From: Saccharopolyspora rectivirgula DSM 43747
GTDB taxonomy: Bacteria; Actinomycetota; Actinomycetes; Mycobacteriales; Pseudonocardiaceae
Assembly (NCBI RefSeq): GCF_000497205.1
Contig: NZ_AYJW01000010.1
Span: 1-64,000 of the forward strand
Direction: 5' to 3'
DNA length: 64,000 nt
Under the pieces are notes generated by a model. It was given only the letters and a program-made list of their open reading frames with translations. It made no database searches and was not told the origin of the DNA. This document shows, in pieces, positions 46,859 through 56,838 of this stretch (position 1 is its first letter; every line of letters starts with the position of its first letter). A program made the position numbers and the translations under genes.

Positions 46859-47491
46859 ATGATGACTAGGCCGCCGCAGCAACCCGGTTATCCGATGGCT
46901 GGCTGGGACGGGCAGATCGACCTGGGGACGCAGTCGCCGGGGCAGCTGCAGGGGACGGGAGAGCTGCCCCAGTGGGAGTCCCCGCCCCCGGAACCGAAGA
47001 GGAACGGCTGGAAGGCCGGCGTCGTCGGCGGCGTGGTGTTCGCCTTGCTGGTCGGCATCGGGGTGGTGGGCTTCCGACTGCTGGCCGTGGGCGGTGCCGA
47101 GGTCGAGGCCGGGGAGTGCATCCACCTCACCGACGCCCGGACCGGGTCGGTCGAGTACGAGACGGTGGACTGCGGCAGCGAGGAGTCCGACTACCGGGTC
47201 GCCCGGGTCGTGAACGGGTCCACCGACTGCGGCGCGGACTACGACGTGGTGGGCCGCTCGGGCGCGTACCAGCTGTGCCTGATCAACGACGTCAAGACCG
47301 GTGATTGCCTCAGCACCGGCGGCCCGGACGAATTCCTGGTCAAGGTCGCTTGCGACGCGCCGCGCGCCGACCTGGAGGTCACCGCGGTGGCCGACACGGC
47401 CTCCACCGACGGTCACGAGTGCAGCATGCACGGCGAGAACTACTGGGTCTACCACGAGGAAGAGCTGACCATCTGCGTCGCGCGGACCTGA
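46859..47491 (+). CDS. LppU/SCO3897-like membrane protein, copy 2
   Basis: About 210 residues with the same plan as the gene before it: Pro/Gln-rich N-terminus, a membrane helix (about 52-75), then an outside domain with conserved Cys positions (AGECIHL, VDCGS, DCGADYDVVG, LCLINDVKTGDCLST, VACDAP). DYDVVG and the GDCLST motif are shared between the copies, so this is a tandem duplication that has diverged. Two adjacent ATGs (46859, 46862) are possible starts behind GAAGGGA. Separate terminators suggest separate transcripts. Confidence 0.72.
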   Translation: MMTRPPQQPGYPMAGWDGQIDLGTQSPGQLQGTGELPQWESPPPEPKRNGWKAGVVGGVVFALLVGIGVVGFRLLAVGGAEVEAGECIHLTDARTGSVEYETVDCGSEESDYRVARVVNGSTDCGADYDVVGRSGAYQLCLINDVKTGDCLSTGGPDEFLVKVACDAPRADLEVTAVADTASTDGHECSMHGENYWVYHEEELTICVART

Positions 47492-47508
47492 GCGGGCCCT
47501 CGCGCGGT

Positions 47509-47528
47509 GCCGCCCGCGGGAGGGCGGC
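47509..47528 (+). terminator. Hairpin after the second LppU-like gene
   Basis: GCCGCCC (47509-47515) and GGGCGGC (47522-47528) form a 7-bp perfect stem with a 6-base loop, 17 bases after the stop codon. It has no T-tract. Confidence 0.45.
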
Positions 47529-47635
47529 GGACGTCGAGCGGTAGCTGGCCGCTTCCGGCAAGTGACATACCCCTTCTGGTGCTTTCCGCTCCCGGTGTGC
47601 TGTCGTGGTTGTGCACGTCAGATGAGGGAGGGGAA

Positions 47636-49231
47636 ATGACCACTGCGGGCCGCACGGTGAGGGAGATGACCCGGAGCCTGATGCGGGACCTCGGACTCAC
47701 CACCGTGTTCGGGAATCCGGGAACCACCGAAGTGCCGTTTCTGACCGATTGGCCCGACGACTTCCGCTACGTCCTCGGCCTGCAGGAGTCCGTGGTGGTG
47801 GCGATCGCGGACGGGTACTCGCAGGCCACCCGGCAGCCGGTGCTGGTGAACCTGCACTCGGCCGGCGGGGTGGGGCACGCGCTGGGGGCGGTGTTCAGCG
47901 CCTACCGCAACCGGACCCCGATGATCATCACGGCCGGGCAGCAGACCCGCACGCTCATGTTCTCCGAGCCGTTCCTGGGGGCCACCGACGCGGCCGAGTT
48001 CCCCAAGCCGTACGTGAAGTGGAGCTACGAGCCGGCGCGCGCCGAGGACGTGCCGGCCGCCCTGGTGCGGGCGCACCAGATCGCGACCACCCCGCCGTGC
48101 GGCCCGGTGTTCGTCTCCATCCCCGCCGACGACTGGGACCAGCCGGGCACCGAAGTGGAGGCCCGGCCCCGAGTTCCCGGTTTCGCCCCGGACCCCGGTG
48201 CGGTCGCGGAGTTGGCCGAGGCGCTCCGCAACTGCCGCCGACCCGCGTTCGTCGTCGGTCCGGCGGTGGACGCGGACGGCGTGGTCGAGGAGATGGTGCA
48301 GCTGGTCGAGCGGACCAAGGCCGCGGTGTGGGTGGCGCCGATGTCCCCGCGCTGCTCGTTCCCGGAGGACCACCCGCAGTTCGCCGGTTTCCTGCAGCCC
48401 GAGCAGCGGCTGCTGACCGAGGAGCTGGCCGACTACGACCTGGTCGTGGTGTGGGGTGCGCCGGCGTTCACCTACCACGTCTACCGGGGCGAGGCGACCC
48501 GTCGGCTGCCGGAGATGTTCCTGGTGCACGACGACCCGCAGGTGCTGGCCCGGGCCCGCGCCGGCAAGTCGGTGCTGGGCTCGCTGGCGCACTCGGTGCG
48601 GCAGGTGGCCGAGCTGGTCGAGCCGATCGACCGGCCGCTGCCGCGGGGCTACGAGCGGCCGGAGAAGCCGGCCCCGGCGACCCCGCTGCCGGCGGCGTAC
48701 GTGCTCAGCACCATCGCCGAGGCCATGCCGGAGAACACCCCGGTGGTGGAGGAGATCCCCAGCCACCGCAACGACCTGCACGAGCACTTCCCGATCCGCT
48801 CCACCGACGGCGGGTTCTTCACCGGGTTCTCCGGGGCGCTCGGTTACGGCATCGGTGCCTCGGTCGGGGTGGCGCTGGCCAATCCGCACCGCCGCACCGT
48901 CGCCCTGCTCGGGGACGGCTCCAGCATGTACGGGATCCAGGCGATCTGGACCGCGGTGCAGGAGCAGGCGCCGGTCACCTTCGTCGTCCTGGACAACTCG
49001 CGCTACGCGGCGGTCGCGGTGCTGGGCGAAGCGGCCGGTGGGAACAAGCTCCCGGGGGTGGAGCTCGGCGGCATCGACTTCGTGCAGCTGGCCAGCAGCC
49101 TCGGGTGCCCGGCGAAGCTGGTGACCACGCCGGAGGAGCTCGACGACGCGCTGCGCGCGGAGTTCAACGGCCGGACGGGGCCGGCGCTGCTGCACGTCAA
49201 GGTCGACCCGGGGCAGCGCTTCCTGTACTGA
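47636..49231 (+). CDS. mdlC: Benzoylformate decarboxylase-like ThDP enzyme
   Basis: A 531-residue thiamine-diphosphate enzyme. FGNPGTTEVPFL (25-36), the cofactor-activating Glu51 in GLQE, His74 in NLHSAGG and His281 in FTYHVY sit as in Pseudomonas benzoylformate decarboxylase (Glu47, His70, His281), and VKWSYEPA and PADDWDQP are close to that enzyme. The ThDP motif starts GDGSSMYG at 426. The Ser26 position is Thr30. It would cleave aromatic 2-oxo acids to aldehyde and CO2 in mandelate-type catabolism. ATG 47636 follows GAGGGAGGGG. No mandelate racemase or dehydrogenase is nearby; the convergent neighbour is an ABC importer. Confidence 0.83.
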   Translation: MTTAGRTVREMTRSLMRDLGLTTVFGNPGTTEVPFLTDWPDDFRYVLGLQESVVVAIADGYSQATRQPVLVNLHSAGGVGHALGAVFSAYRNRTPMIITAGQQTRTLMFSEPFLGATDAAEFPKPYVKWSYEPARAEDVPAALVRAHQIATTPPCGPVFVSIPADDWDQPGTEVEARPRVPGFAPDPGAVAELAEALRNCRRPAFVVGPAVDADGVVEEMVQLVERTKAAVWVAPMSPRCSFPEDHPQFAGFLQPEQRLLTEELADYDLVVVWGAPAFTYHVYRGEATRRLPEMFLVHDDPQVLARARAGKSVLGSLAHSVRQVAELVEPIDRPLPRGYERPEKPAPATPLPAAYVLSTIAEAMPENTPVVEEIPSHRNDLHEHFPIRSTDGGFFTGFSGALGYGIGASVGVALANPHRRTVALLGDGSSMYGIQAIWTAVQEQAPVTFVVLDNSRYAAVAVLGEAAGGNKLPGVELGGIDFVQLASSLGCPAKLVTTPEELDDALRAEFNGRTGPALLHVKVDPGQRFLY

Positions 49232-49256
49232 GCTGCCCCGGGCCGGCCCCGCCGGT

Positions 49257-50051
49257 TCAGGATTCCGCGGGTTGAGCGCTGCGCACCTGCAGCAGCTTGG
49301 CCACTTCGCTGCGCAGCTGGATGAAGGTCTCCGATTGGCGGGTGGTGATCTGGTCCCGGTCGTCGCCGAGCGGCACCGGCAGGTCGGCGATGACCGAGGC
49401 CGGGGACTTCGACAGCACCAGGACCCGGTCGGCGAGGTAGATGCTCTCGTCGATGTCGTGGGTCACCAGCAGCACGGTGCTGTCGAACTGCTTGCGGGCC
49501 CGCAGCAGCAGGTCCTCCAGCTCGAACCGGGTTTGGGCGTCCACCGAGGCGAACGGCTCGTCCATCAGCAGCAGGGCCGGGCGGCAGGCCAGCGCTCGGG
49601 CGATCGCCGCCCGCTGCTGCATGCCGCCGGAGAGCTGCCAGGGGTACTTCTTCCCCGCTCCGGCCAGTCCCACCGATTCCAGGGCCTGCTCGGCGCGTTC
49701 CCGGCGCTCGGCCTTGCCCAGCCCGCGGTTGCGCAGCGGGAATTCCACATTGGAGCGAACGGAGAGCCAGGGGAACAGCGAGCGGCTGTAGTCCTGGAAC
49801 ACCACCGCCAGGTCGGCCGGCACCCCTTCCACCTGTTCGCCCTGCAGGTGGACTTCCCCGGTGGTGGGGGTGATCAGGCCGGAGATGCAGCGCAGCATGG
49901 TGGACTTGCCGCACCCGGAGGGTCCGACGATGCAGGCGAGTTCACCGGTGCGGACGGTGAAGCTGAGGTCCTCGATGGCCAGGTGCCCGGTCTTCCCGCC
50001 GTAGCGGTGCCCCAGGCCGGACACCGTGAGCATGTTGGTCGATTCGGTCAA
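49257..50051 (-). CDS. ABC importer ATPase, nitrate/sulfonate/taurine type
   Basis: A 264-residue nucleotide-binding subunit. Walker A GPSGCGKST (43-51), Q-loop VVFQDYSRSLFPW, signature LSGGMQQR (140-147), Walker B LLLMDEP (160-166) and His198 in the switch. The FPW after the Q-loop is typical of SsuB/TauB/NrtD. It energises the two permeases encoded just upstream on the same strand, and the four genes form one operon in the order binding protein, permease, permease, ATPase. Confidence 0.9.
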   Translation of the reverse strand: MTESTNMLTVSGLGHRYGGKTGHLAIEDLSFTVRTGELACIVGPSGCGKSTMLRCISGLITPTTGEVHLQGEQVEGVPADLAVVFQDYSRSLFPWLSVRSNVEFPLRNRGLGKAERRERAEQALESVGLAGAGKKYPWQLSGGMQQRAAIARALACRPALLLMDEPFASVDAQTRFELEDLLLRARKQFDSTVLLVTHDIDESIYLADRVLVLSKSPASVIADLPVPLGDDRDQITTRQSETFIQLRSEVAKLLQVRSAQPAES

Positions 50052-50057
50052 CTCCGG

Positions 50058-50852
50058 TCAGCCTTTCCGTTCTGCAGGGGAGGTCTGCTGCCAGTTCAGC
50101 GCCCGGCGTTCCACCGCCAGCAGGACCGTGTTGAGGACGTAGCCGAGCACGCCGAGCAGCACGATGCCCGCCCACATGTCCGGGAGGTCGAACTGGCGCT
50201 GGTCGTACATCAGCCGGTAGCCGATCCCGTTGGTCGAGCCGACCAGTTCGGAGACCACCATGAGGACCAGGGACAGCGACAGGCTGACCCGGAGGCCGGC
50301 GAAGATCTTCGGCAGGGCGGCGGGGAGCACGACCCCGAACACCCACTGCCCACGCGGGATCCGGAACGCCCTAGCGGTGTCCACTTTGATCTGATCGACG
50401 GATCGCACACCGTCCACTGTGTTCAGCAGAATCGGCCAGATGACGCCGAAGACGATGACCGAGATCTGCATCTGGGTGCTGATTCCCAGCAACACCAGGA
50501 AAACCGGGATGAGCACCGGTGCTGGAGTGGCCCGCAGGAAGGCCAGCAGCGGGCCGCAGTAGTCCATCGCGTTGGACCAGCGGCCCAGCAGCGCACCGAC
50601 TCCGACGCCGAGCACCACGGCGAGCAACCAGCCGGCGGCCAGCCGCCCCATGCTGGCGAACAGGTCCTGGTGCACTTCCTCGGTGAGGAACAGGGACTCG
50701 GCCGGGCCGCTGAACCACTTCTGCACCGCGGCGTCGACGATCTCGGTCGGTGGCGGGAAGAACGGGCTCTGGGCGGCGCGGGTGACGAGCTCCCAGACGA
50801 CCACCGCACCCAGGAAGACCGCCCAGCGGTAGAGGAATCCGTGCATCCGCAT
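50058..50852 (-). CDS. ABC importer permease 2, nitrate/sulfonate/taurine type
   Basis: A 264-residue membrane subunit with six helices and the EAA-type coupling loop (VDTARAFRIPRGQWVFGVVLPAALPKI, about 165-190). The N-terminus FxGAVVVWELVTR and SPFFPPPTEI are typical of BPD_transp_1 family SsuC/TauC proteins. The ATG overlaps the stop of the upstream permease (ATGA). Two different permease genes in one operon suggest a heterodimeric channel, less common than the usual homodimer in this importer class. Confidence 0.88.
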   Translation of the reverse strand: MRMHGFLYRWAVFLGAVVVWELVTRAAQSPFFPPPTEIVDAAVQKWFSGPAESLFLTEEVHQDLFASMGRLAAGWLLAVVLGVGVGALLGRWSNAMDYCGPLLAFLRATPAPVLIPVFLVLLGISTQMQISVIVFGVIWPILLNTVDGVRSVDQIKVDTARAFRIPRGQWVFGVVLPAALPKIFAGLRVSLSLSLVLMVVSELVGSTNGIGYRLMYDQRQFDLPDMWAGIVLLGVLGYVLNTVLLAVERRALNWQQTSPAERKG

Positions 50853-51619
50853 CACCCGGTGATCCTTTCCGGAGTGCTCCAGCGCAGGCCGCGTCGGTGC
50901 AGCGCTTCCAGGGCCTCGTTGATCGCCCAGCCGATGAGCCCGGCGACCAGCGTGCTGGCCAGGACCAGGTCCATGCGACCGGCCCCGGTGCTGGCGTCGA
51001 GCACGAAGCTGCCGAGCCCGCTGCTGCCGCCGGCCAGGTACTCGGTGCTGACCACCAGGATCAGCGCGGTCGCCGCGGCCATCCGGATGCCGGTGAGCAC
51101 GAACGGGGCGGCGTGCGGCAGGGACACGGTGAACATCACCCGGCCCTTGCCGAAGCCGAAGGAGCGCGCGGTGTCCACCAGCAGGGGGTCGATCTCGTCG
51201 AGCGCGTAGATGGTGTTGAACAGGATCGGCCACACCGAGGCGTACACGGCCAGCGAGATCTTGGTCTCCGGACCCGCCCCGACCAGGATGATCGCCAGCG
51301 GGATCAGCGCCACCGACGGGATCGGCCGCAGGAACTCGATGATCGACCGGGTGACCGCGCGGACCAGCGGCATGCTGCCCAGCAGCAGCCCGAGCGGCAC
51401 CGCGATGACGATCGAGAGCCCCAGCGCGATGGCCCACGCCAGCACGGTGGCGACCAGGTCCAGCAGGAACATCTGGTCGCCGAGCAGCTGGACGAACCGG
51501 AGCAGCACGGTGCTGGCGGGCGGGAAGTACTCCTGGGCGACCGCGCCGGAGCGGCTGAACAGCTCCCAGATCACCAGGAAGACGACGACTCCGGCGACAC
51601 CTCTGAACGTCTTGCGCAT
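50852..51619 (-). CDS. ABC importer permease 1, nitrate/sulfonate/taurine type
   Basis: A 255-residue membrane subunit with about six helices, FLRPIPSVALIPLAIILVGAG in the core and an EAA loop (VDTARSFGFGKGRVMFTVSLPHAAPF, about 157-182). Only moderately similar to its partner, so not a recent duplicate. The start is ATG 51619, nine bases after the binding-protein stop. The overlap with the next permease implies coupled translation. Confidence 0.88.
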   Translation of the reverse strand: MRKTFRGVAGVVVFLVIWELFSRSGAVAQEYFPPASTVLLRFVQLLGDQMFLLDLVATVLAWAIALGLSIVIAVPLGLLLGSMPLVRAVTRSIIEFLRPIPSVALIPLAIILVGAGPETKISLAVYASVWPILFNTIYALDEIDPLLVDTARSFGFGKGRVMFTVSLPHAAPFVLTGIRMAAATALILVVSTEYLAGGSSGLGSFVLDASTGAGRMDLVLASTLVAGLIGWAINEALEALHRRGLRWSTPERITG

Positions 51620-51628
51620 TTCCCCGGC

Positions 51629-52639
51629 TCAGTTCTGGTCGGGCTGGACGATCATCGAAGCGACGTCGATGTCCTTGTCGATGTACCCCAGGTCCTTCAT
51701 CAGCCGGGGCACGCGCTGCAACCGGTTGACGTCCGCCTTGGAGTTGAACTTCAGCAGGTTGATGATGGACGCCGTCTCCGGGTCGATCTTGGCGAATTCC
51801 GGCAGCAGCGGCTCGATCTTGCTGCGGTCCTGCGCCTCGGTGACGGCCCGGTCCATCGCCCGCTGGAAGGCGGCCACCGTCTTCGGGTTCTCCTCGCAGA
51901 ACTGCGCGGTGGCGCCGTAGCCGGTCAGCGGGAGGTCCTCCAGCGGCCCGGTGGCGGTGTCGACGACCGGGATCGCGGCGCCGCTGCGGGAGGCCTTGGT
52001 GAGGAACGGCTCGGTGAGGATCGCCGCGTCCACCTGGCCCTGCTGCAGGGCGTTGGGCATGTTGATGAACGGGATCGGAGCCCACTCCACGCCGCTGAAG
52101 TCCACGTTGTGGGCCTTCATGGTGGCCTTGACCAGCAGCTCGGAGATGGTGTTCGGGCCGCTGATGGCGATCTTGGCGTCGGCCAGGTCCTCCGGGGTGC
52201 GCACGCCGGAGTCGGGGGCGGTCATGATGACCGTGGTGTTCGGGGCGGCGGCGGAGCAGTCGGCGACGATCTTCAGGTCGGCCACTCCGCTGGCCTGCGC
52301 CTGGAAGAACGGCACGTAGCTGCTGTAGGTGATGTCGTAGTCACCGCCGATGGTGCTGTTGAGCGCTGCGGTCCCGTCCGGCGCTGTGGCGACTTCGACT
52401 TCGAGACCTTCGTCTCTGAAGTACCCGTTGCGCACCGCCAAGTGCAGTGGGGCCAGGTCGTTGACCGGCAGCACGCCCACCTTGATGCGAGCTTTCTCGA
52501 CTTGCCCGTTGCCCGAGCTGTTCTGCGAGCCTCCGAGCAGGCCGCAGCCGCTGACGCCCAGCAAAGCCCCGGCCGAGACCACACCGCCGGCCAGTTTCAG
52601 CAGGTTGCGTCGTGGCAGGACGTGGGGAGCGGGGCTCAT
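51629..52639 (-). CDS. ABC importer substrate-binding lipoprotein (NMT1/THI5-like)
   Basis: A 336-residue binding protein. The signal region has a twin-arginine-like RRNLLKLAGG and a lipobox GVSGC with Cys32, so it is probably exported as a Tat-type lipoprotein. The mature part follows the NMT1/THI5-like fold of nitrate, sulfonate and pyrimidine-precursor binders (VGVLPVNDLAPLHLAVRNGYF, FINMPNALQQGQVDAAILTEPF). The ligand cannot be read from sequence. No TPP riboswitch precedes it, which argues against a thiamine-precursor role. The ATG follows GAGGAACC. Confidence 0.83.
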   Translation of the reverse strand: MSPAPHVLPRRNLLKLAGGVVSAGALLGVSGCGLLGGSQNSSGNGQVEKARIKVGVLPVNDLAPLHLAVRNGYFRDEGLEVEVATAPDGTAALNSTIGGDYDITYSSYVPFFQAQASGVADLKIVADCSAAAPNTTVIMTAPDSGVRTPEDLADAKIAISGPNTISELLVKATMKAHNVDFSGVEWAPIPFINMPNALQQGQVDAAILTEPFLTKASRSGAAIPVVDTATGPLEDLPLTGYGATAQFCEENPKTVAAFQRAMDRAVTEAQDRSKIEPLLPEFAKIDPETASIINLLKFNSKADVNRLQRVPRLMKDLGYIDKDIDVASMIVQPDQN

Positions 52640-53063
52640 GGTTCCTCCTTGTGGTGAGCATCCGAGAAGTTGCCGTGCCTGGTGAGCAGCGGCAGACGAG
52701 CACGCCGAACCTGCGCATCCAGCAGACCGCGGGCATGCGTGGTCCCCCGGTGTGGAGCAGTGGGAGTTGCGGGGAGAACAGGCTTCATGGATTCAGCGGC
52801 GTGCCGACCGGTGGACGGGCGGCTTCGGTGGATGGCAGGATGCGGCGCCCGGAAACTCTAGAAGGTTCGAACCAGCCAGGACAACAACGAGCTTGTTGCT
52901 GGTCGTCACTTTTTGGGCATAAGTGTTGTCTATACCACCCTGTTGGTGGGTGGGAGACCCCGCACAGGTCCTGACTTGTGACTCGCAGTTAAGTATAGTC
53001 TCGCCCGTCGAGGTGACCAGCCTCTGCTTCGGGGGAATAGATCGTCTATGCACAGGGAGCGTA
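52640..53063. other. Divergent promoter region between the ABC operon and the conservon
   Basis: About 420 bases with no convincing gene. It contains an A+T-rich island around 52880-53000 with CAACAA/TTGTTG inverted arms, an ACTTTTT run, and a -35/-10 pair (CTGACT 52972-52977, TATAGT 52995-53000, 17 bases apart) directed to the + strand. A GGTTCGAACC near 52865 is not part of a tRNA. Confidence 0.5.
52972..53000 (+). promoter_or_regulatory. Promoter for the small ORF and conservon
   Basis: CTGACT and TATAGT at 17-base spacing, the best sigma-70 match in the region. A start near 53007 would give a leader of about 57 bases before the ATG at 53064. Confidence 0.45.
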
Positions 53064-53216
53064 ATGGCAAGCCTGGCTGACCAAGTCAGGGGCTACCGGG
53101 GCTCGATGGGGATGGCAGCTCCAGTGGCCTGCACCTTCGTGCCTGGTGCTCCGCCGGACCGCAGACGCGCTTCCAGCACCAACACCCACTCCGCCCCGGC
53201 GCGGAAAGCCAACTAG
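53064..53216 (+). CDS. Small hypothetical protein preceding the conservon
   Basis: A 50-codon frame beginning ATGGCAAGCCTGGCTGAC behind AGGGAG, with the promoter above. It ends two bases before the GTG start of the sensor kinase. The first 16 residues (MASLADQVRGYRGSMG) could be helical; the rest is Pro/Ala/Arg-rich. No family is recognised. Translational coupling to the kinase is plausible because the kinase start lacks a good ribosome site of its own. Confidence 0.45.
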   Translation: MASLADQVRGYRGSMGMAAPVACTFVPGAPPDRRRASSTNTHSAPARKAN

Positions 53217-53218
53217 CC

Positions 53219-56200
53219 GTGGCGGTGACGGACATGTCCGCCGCAGCGCAGGAAACAGTGATGCTCAACAAAGACCCCGGTACTGGAGCTGGTGCAGCCA
53301 CAGTGCGCCCGGAAGACCCGGCCGAGGACCGGACGGGGAAATGGCGGCTGCGCAACTGGCGCCTCCGGTACAAGATGGCTGCCGTTCTGCTCGTGCCGAC
53401 CCTCGCGGCGCTCGGTGTCGGCGGTGTTCGCGTCTACGACGGTCTGTCCACAGCTGGCCAGCTGAACACGATCGTCAACGAGGTGGCGCTGACCCAGCGC
53501 ACCGCCAACCTGACCCACGAGCTGCAGCGCGAACGTGACTACGCGGTGGTCCGCATTCGCAGCGGCCCGGGACAGGCCGACCAGTACGCCGCCCAAGCCG
53601 AGCGAGTGGACCAGGCGATACAGCAGTTCAAGGCGTTCGAAGAGGAATCCGAGGAGTTCAGCCCGGCCGTCCGCAAGGCCTACGAGGACGCCAAGGACCG
53701 GCTGAACAGCCTGCAAGCCCTGCGAAAAGTCGTCAACGACAACTTCACCAGCTCGCAGGCGCTCGTCGCCTACAACTCGATCGTGCAGAGCGTGCTGTCG
53801 ATCGGGCACGAGACCGCGGCGTCGGCCGCCACCACCGAGGTCACCCAGACCGCGCGAGCCGCGGAGGCCCTCTCCCAGGCCAAGGAACAGCTCGCCCAAC
53901 AGCGCTCCATCCTGCTGGACGCCTCGATCCGCGGTGAATTCCTGCCCGAGCAGGTCGACGCGCTGCGCGACGCCGACGCCCGGTTCGAAGCCTCCTTCAC
54001 CGAGTTCGAGCGGTCGGCCACGCCGCAGCAGCGGGAGCGCTACGCCGCTGAAGTCGCCGGCGCCGAAGTGGACGCCACCGAGCAGCTCAAGCAGACCGCC
54101 CTCATCCACGGCGGCGACGACGAGCCGCTCGACATCAACCCCGCGCACTGGGGCAAGGTCTCCGGGGCCAGCGCCGACAAGGTGCGCGCGGTGGAAGAGC
54201 AGCTGCTCACCGACTTCCACAACGACGCGCAGGACCTGTCCGACTCCGCCTGGTGGAGCGCGATCCGCGACGCGGTCCTGATGCTGCTGCTGCTCGTGCT
54301 GGCCTTCGGCGTGGCCGCCTACATGGCCCGCTCGATGCTGCGGCCGCTGCGCACCCTGCGCTACAGCGCCCTGGAAATCGCCCAGGAAAGCCTCCCGGAG
54401 GCCATCGAGAAGGTCAACGAGAACCCGCGCAACGCCAGGTACGTCTCGGTTCCCCCGGTGCCGCTGGACACCCAGGAAGAGCTCGGGCAGGTCGCCCGCA
54501 CCTTCGACGCGGTGCACCAGCAGGCGCTGCGGCTGGCCGCCGAACAGGCCCTGCTGCGCACCAACATCAACGACCTGTTCGTCAACCTCGCCCGGCGCAG
54601 CCAGACGCTGGTGCAGCGCCAGCTGTCCCTCATCGACCGGCTGGAACGCGACGAGCAGGACCCGGACCAGCTCAGCAGCCTGTTCGAGCTGGACCACCTG
54701 GCCACCCGGATGCGGCGCAACAACGAGAACCTGCTGATCCTCGGCGGCAGCGACCTGAGCCGGCGGATGACCCGGCCGGTGCCGCTCAACGAGGTGCTCG
54801 GCGCCGCGGTCTCCGAGGTGGAGCAGTACGCGCGCATCAACGTCTCCGACACCCCCGACCTGGCCCTGCAGGGCCGCGTGGTCAACGACTTCGTGCACCT
54901 GGTGGCCGAGCTGCTGGAGAACGCCACCGTGTTCTCCAACCCGGACACCGAGGTCAACGTGCGCGCCGCCTACCGCAAGCAGGAGCTGGTCGTGGAGATC
55001 CGCGACCGCGGCGTCGGCATGGACGAAGCGGACCTCGCGGAGATCAACGACCGCCTGACCAAGCCGCCGGAGATCGACGTCGCGGTCTCCCGCCGCATGG
55101 GTCTGTACGTGGTCAGCCAGCTCGCCCAGCGGCACAACATCAAGGTCCAGCTGGACAACAACCGGGACCTGGAAGGCGGTGTCACCGCCACGGTCTACCT
55201 GTCCGGCGAGTACGTGGTGCAGCTCACCCCGGAGGGGCCGCGGCCGATGCCGGACATGCCGGCTTCCGGCGAGGGCGCCCAAGCGGTCACCAGCACCGGC
55301 AACCACGTCGGGCTGGCCGCTGCCTTCGGGCAGGCGAGCAGCTCCGCCCTGGAGACCCGGACGGAGAAAACGCCGCTGCCGGAGCGCTCCCGCGAGGACG
55401 CCCAGCAGCAGTCCGCTGAGGACGGCGGCGAGAACACCGCCGAGGCGGAGGAAGCGGACTTCCCCGCGGACTACTCGGTCACCGTCTCCTCCGGAGACTC
55501 GCCGAGCGCCACCGACATCCCCAAGTGGGAGGACGAGCAGCCAGCGCAGGAGTCGGACGAGCCGCCGGCGGACGCCTGGCCCAGCGACGACATCCCGGAG
55601 GGGCTCGACGGCACCTGCGGAGTGCCGGAAGTCGGTGCGGAAACCACAGGAAACCTGTTCCAAGACCCGTTCGAGACGGAGAAGACCACGCAGCTGGCCG
55701 CCATCACCGACAGCGGCGCCCCCGTCACCAACGGGACCCCGAACGCTTCAGCAGCCTTCCCGGCCAGTGAAGACACTGCTGAGAACAACCAGGAAGAACC
55801 GCAGAGCGGGACGACCGAAACCTGGGTTCCCGGGGGCACTTCCACATCGCCGGCCGAAACCACCGGCGAAGACTCCAACGAGCCGCCGTGGGACGACACC
55901 CCCACCCAACGCCTGCCCATCTACGAGGCCGTGCTCTCCCAGTGGTTCCGCGAAGCCGATGCGGACGACCTCGGGCTCGCCACGAGCAGCTCGGAGGACG
56001 GCGAGCGCGAGAAGAGCGGGCAGGTCGACTCGACCAGCGAAGCCACGACGACGAAGAGCACCGCGCCGGATCCCGGCTGGGGCTCGGCCGACGTGGGTTG
56101 GAAAGCGGCTGAGGCGCTGTTGCAGCAGGACAACCAGCCACAGGAGCTGACCGCTGCCGGGCTGCCGAAGCGGAAGCCGAAGTCGAATCTCGTGCCGGGT

Positions 56201-56386
56201 TCGGCTGCCCCGAGCACTCAGCCGACGCCCCGCCGCAAACCCGCCACCATCCGCTCCGCTGAGGAGGTGCGTGGCAGGATGTCCCAATTCCAGCAAGGCA
56301 TCCGGCGCGGCAGGCACGCCAAGGTCGAATCGGTTTCGGCCGAAACACCCCGCCCGAATCCGAGCCGTCACGAGGAGCAGGAGTGA
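53219..56386 (+). CDS. Nitrate/nitrite-sensing-type sensor histidine kinase (conservon CvnA-like)
   Basis: A 1055-residue membrane sensor. Helix 1 (about 52-76), an extracellular NIT-like helical domain (about 77-345), helix 2 (about 350-372), a HAMP-like segment, a dimerisation region with [16 protein letters not shown], and an HATPase domain with [12 protein letters not shown] (about 562-573) and GVGMDEAD (about 597-604). Residues from about 690 to the end are a disordered acidic Ser/Thr/Glu/Pro tail. This is the first gene of a conservon, in which the kinase-like protein works with roadblock, DUF742 and GTPase partners at the membrane. The stop overlaps the next start (GTGA). Confidence 0.87.
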   Translation: MAVTDMSAAAQETVMLNKDPGTGAGAATVRPEDPAEDRTGKWRLRNWRLRYKMAAVLLVPTLAALGVGGVRVYDGLSTAGQLNTIVNEVALTQRTANLTHELQRERDYAVVRIRSGPGQADQYAAQAERVDQAIQQFKAFEEESEEFSPAVRKAYEDAKDRLNSLQALRKVVNDNFTSSQALVAYNSIVQSVLSIGHETAASAATTEVTQTARAAEALSQAKEQLAQQRSILLDASIRGEFLPEQVDALRDADARFEASFTEFERSATPQQRERYAAEVAGAEVDATEQLKQTALIHGGDDEPLDINPAHWGKVSGASADKVRAVEEQLLTDFHNDAQDLSDSAWWSAIRDAVLMLLLLVLAFGVAAYMARSMLRPLRTLRYSALEIAQESLPEAIEKVNENPRNARYVSVPPVPLDTQEELGQVARTFDAVHQQALRLAAEQALLRTNINDLFVNLARRSQTLVQRQLSLIDRLERDEQDPDQLSSLFELDHLATRMRRNNENLLILGGSDLSRRMTRPVPLNEVLGAAVSEVEQYARINVSDTPDLALQGRVVNDFVHLVAELLENATVFSNPDTEVNVRAAYRKQELVVEIRDRGVGMDEADLAEINDRLTKPPEIDVAVSRRMGLYVVSQLAQRHNIKVQLDNNRDLEGGVTATVYLSGEYVVQLTPEGPRPMPDMPASGEGAQAVTSTGNHVGLAAAFGQASSSALETRTEKTPLPERSREDAQQQSAEDGGENTAEAEEADFPADYSVTVSSGDSPSATDIPKWEDEQPAQESDEPPADAWPSDDIPEGLDGTCGVPEVGAETTGNLFQDPFETEKTTQLAAITDSGAPVTNGTPNASAAFPASEDTAENNQEEPQSGTTETWVPGGTSTSPAETTGEDSNEPPWDDTPTQRLPIYEAVLSQWFREADADDLGLATSSSEDGEREKSGQVDSTSEATTTKSTAPDPGWGSADVGWKAAEALLQQDNQPQELTAAGLPKRKPKSNLVPGSAAPSTQPTPRRKPATIRSAEEVRGRMSQFQQGIRRGRHAKVESVSAETPRPNPSRHEEQE

Positions 56387-56814
56387 ACGGGTCCGTGCAG
56401 CAACCGATGAGCAGCAACAGCTTCAGTTGGCTGATCACCGACTTCGTGCGTCGGGTTCCCGGCGTGGCGCACTCGGTGGTGGTCTCGGCGGACGGTCTGC
56501 TGCTCGCAGGCTCCCAGGGCCTGCCCAGGGACCGCGCCGAGCAGCTGTCCGCAGTGGCCTCCGGGCTGGTCAGCCTCACCCAGGGCGCGGCGCGGTGTTT
56601 CGAAGCCGGCGAGGTGACCCAGACGGTCGTCGAGATGGAGCAGGGCTACCTGTTCCTGATGTCGATCAGCGATGGTTCTTGCCTTGCCGTTCTCGCGGCG
56701 CCGAACTCGGACATCGGTCTGATCGCCTACGAGATGACCTTGCTGGTGGAGCGTGTCGGTCGACAGCTGACCCCGGAGCTGCGCGCACAACTGCAGGGTT
56801 CAGTGCGGCAGTGA
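56383..56814 (+). CDS. Roadblock/LC7 domain protein (CvnB-like)
   Basis: A 143-residue roadblock/LC7 fold protein: [30 protein letters not shown] at the N-terminus and the usual strand-helix alternation after it. In conservons it acts as an adaptor or GTPase-activating partner of the small GTPase two genes downstream. GTG 56383 overlaps the kinase stop. The gap to the DUF742 gene is 24 bases. Confidence 0.92.
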   Translation: MNGSVQQPMSSNSFSWLITDFVRRVPGVAHSVVVSADGLLLAGSQGLPRDRAEQLSAVASGLVSLTQGAARCFEAGEVTQTVVEMEQGYLFLMSISDGSCLAVLAAPNSDIGLIAYEMTLLVERVGRQLTPELRAQLQGSVRQ

Positions 56815-56838
56815 TGGGGGACTGAGGGGAGTCGCGCC

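Noticed and set aside
51629..52639. Thiamine-precursor (ThiY-like) role for the THI5-like binding protein
   Set aside because: No TPP riboswitch precedes the operon, whereas both thi operons here have one. The NMT1/THI5 fold is shared by nitrate, sulfonate and other binders.
52862..52876. GGTTCGAACC as the T-loop of a tRNA or an attachment site
   Set aside because: No acceptor, D or anticodon stem can be drawn on either strand around it, no CCA or integrase is nearby, and the motif is a simple palindrome.
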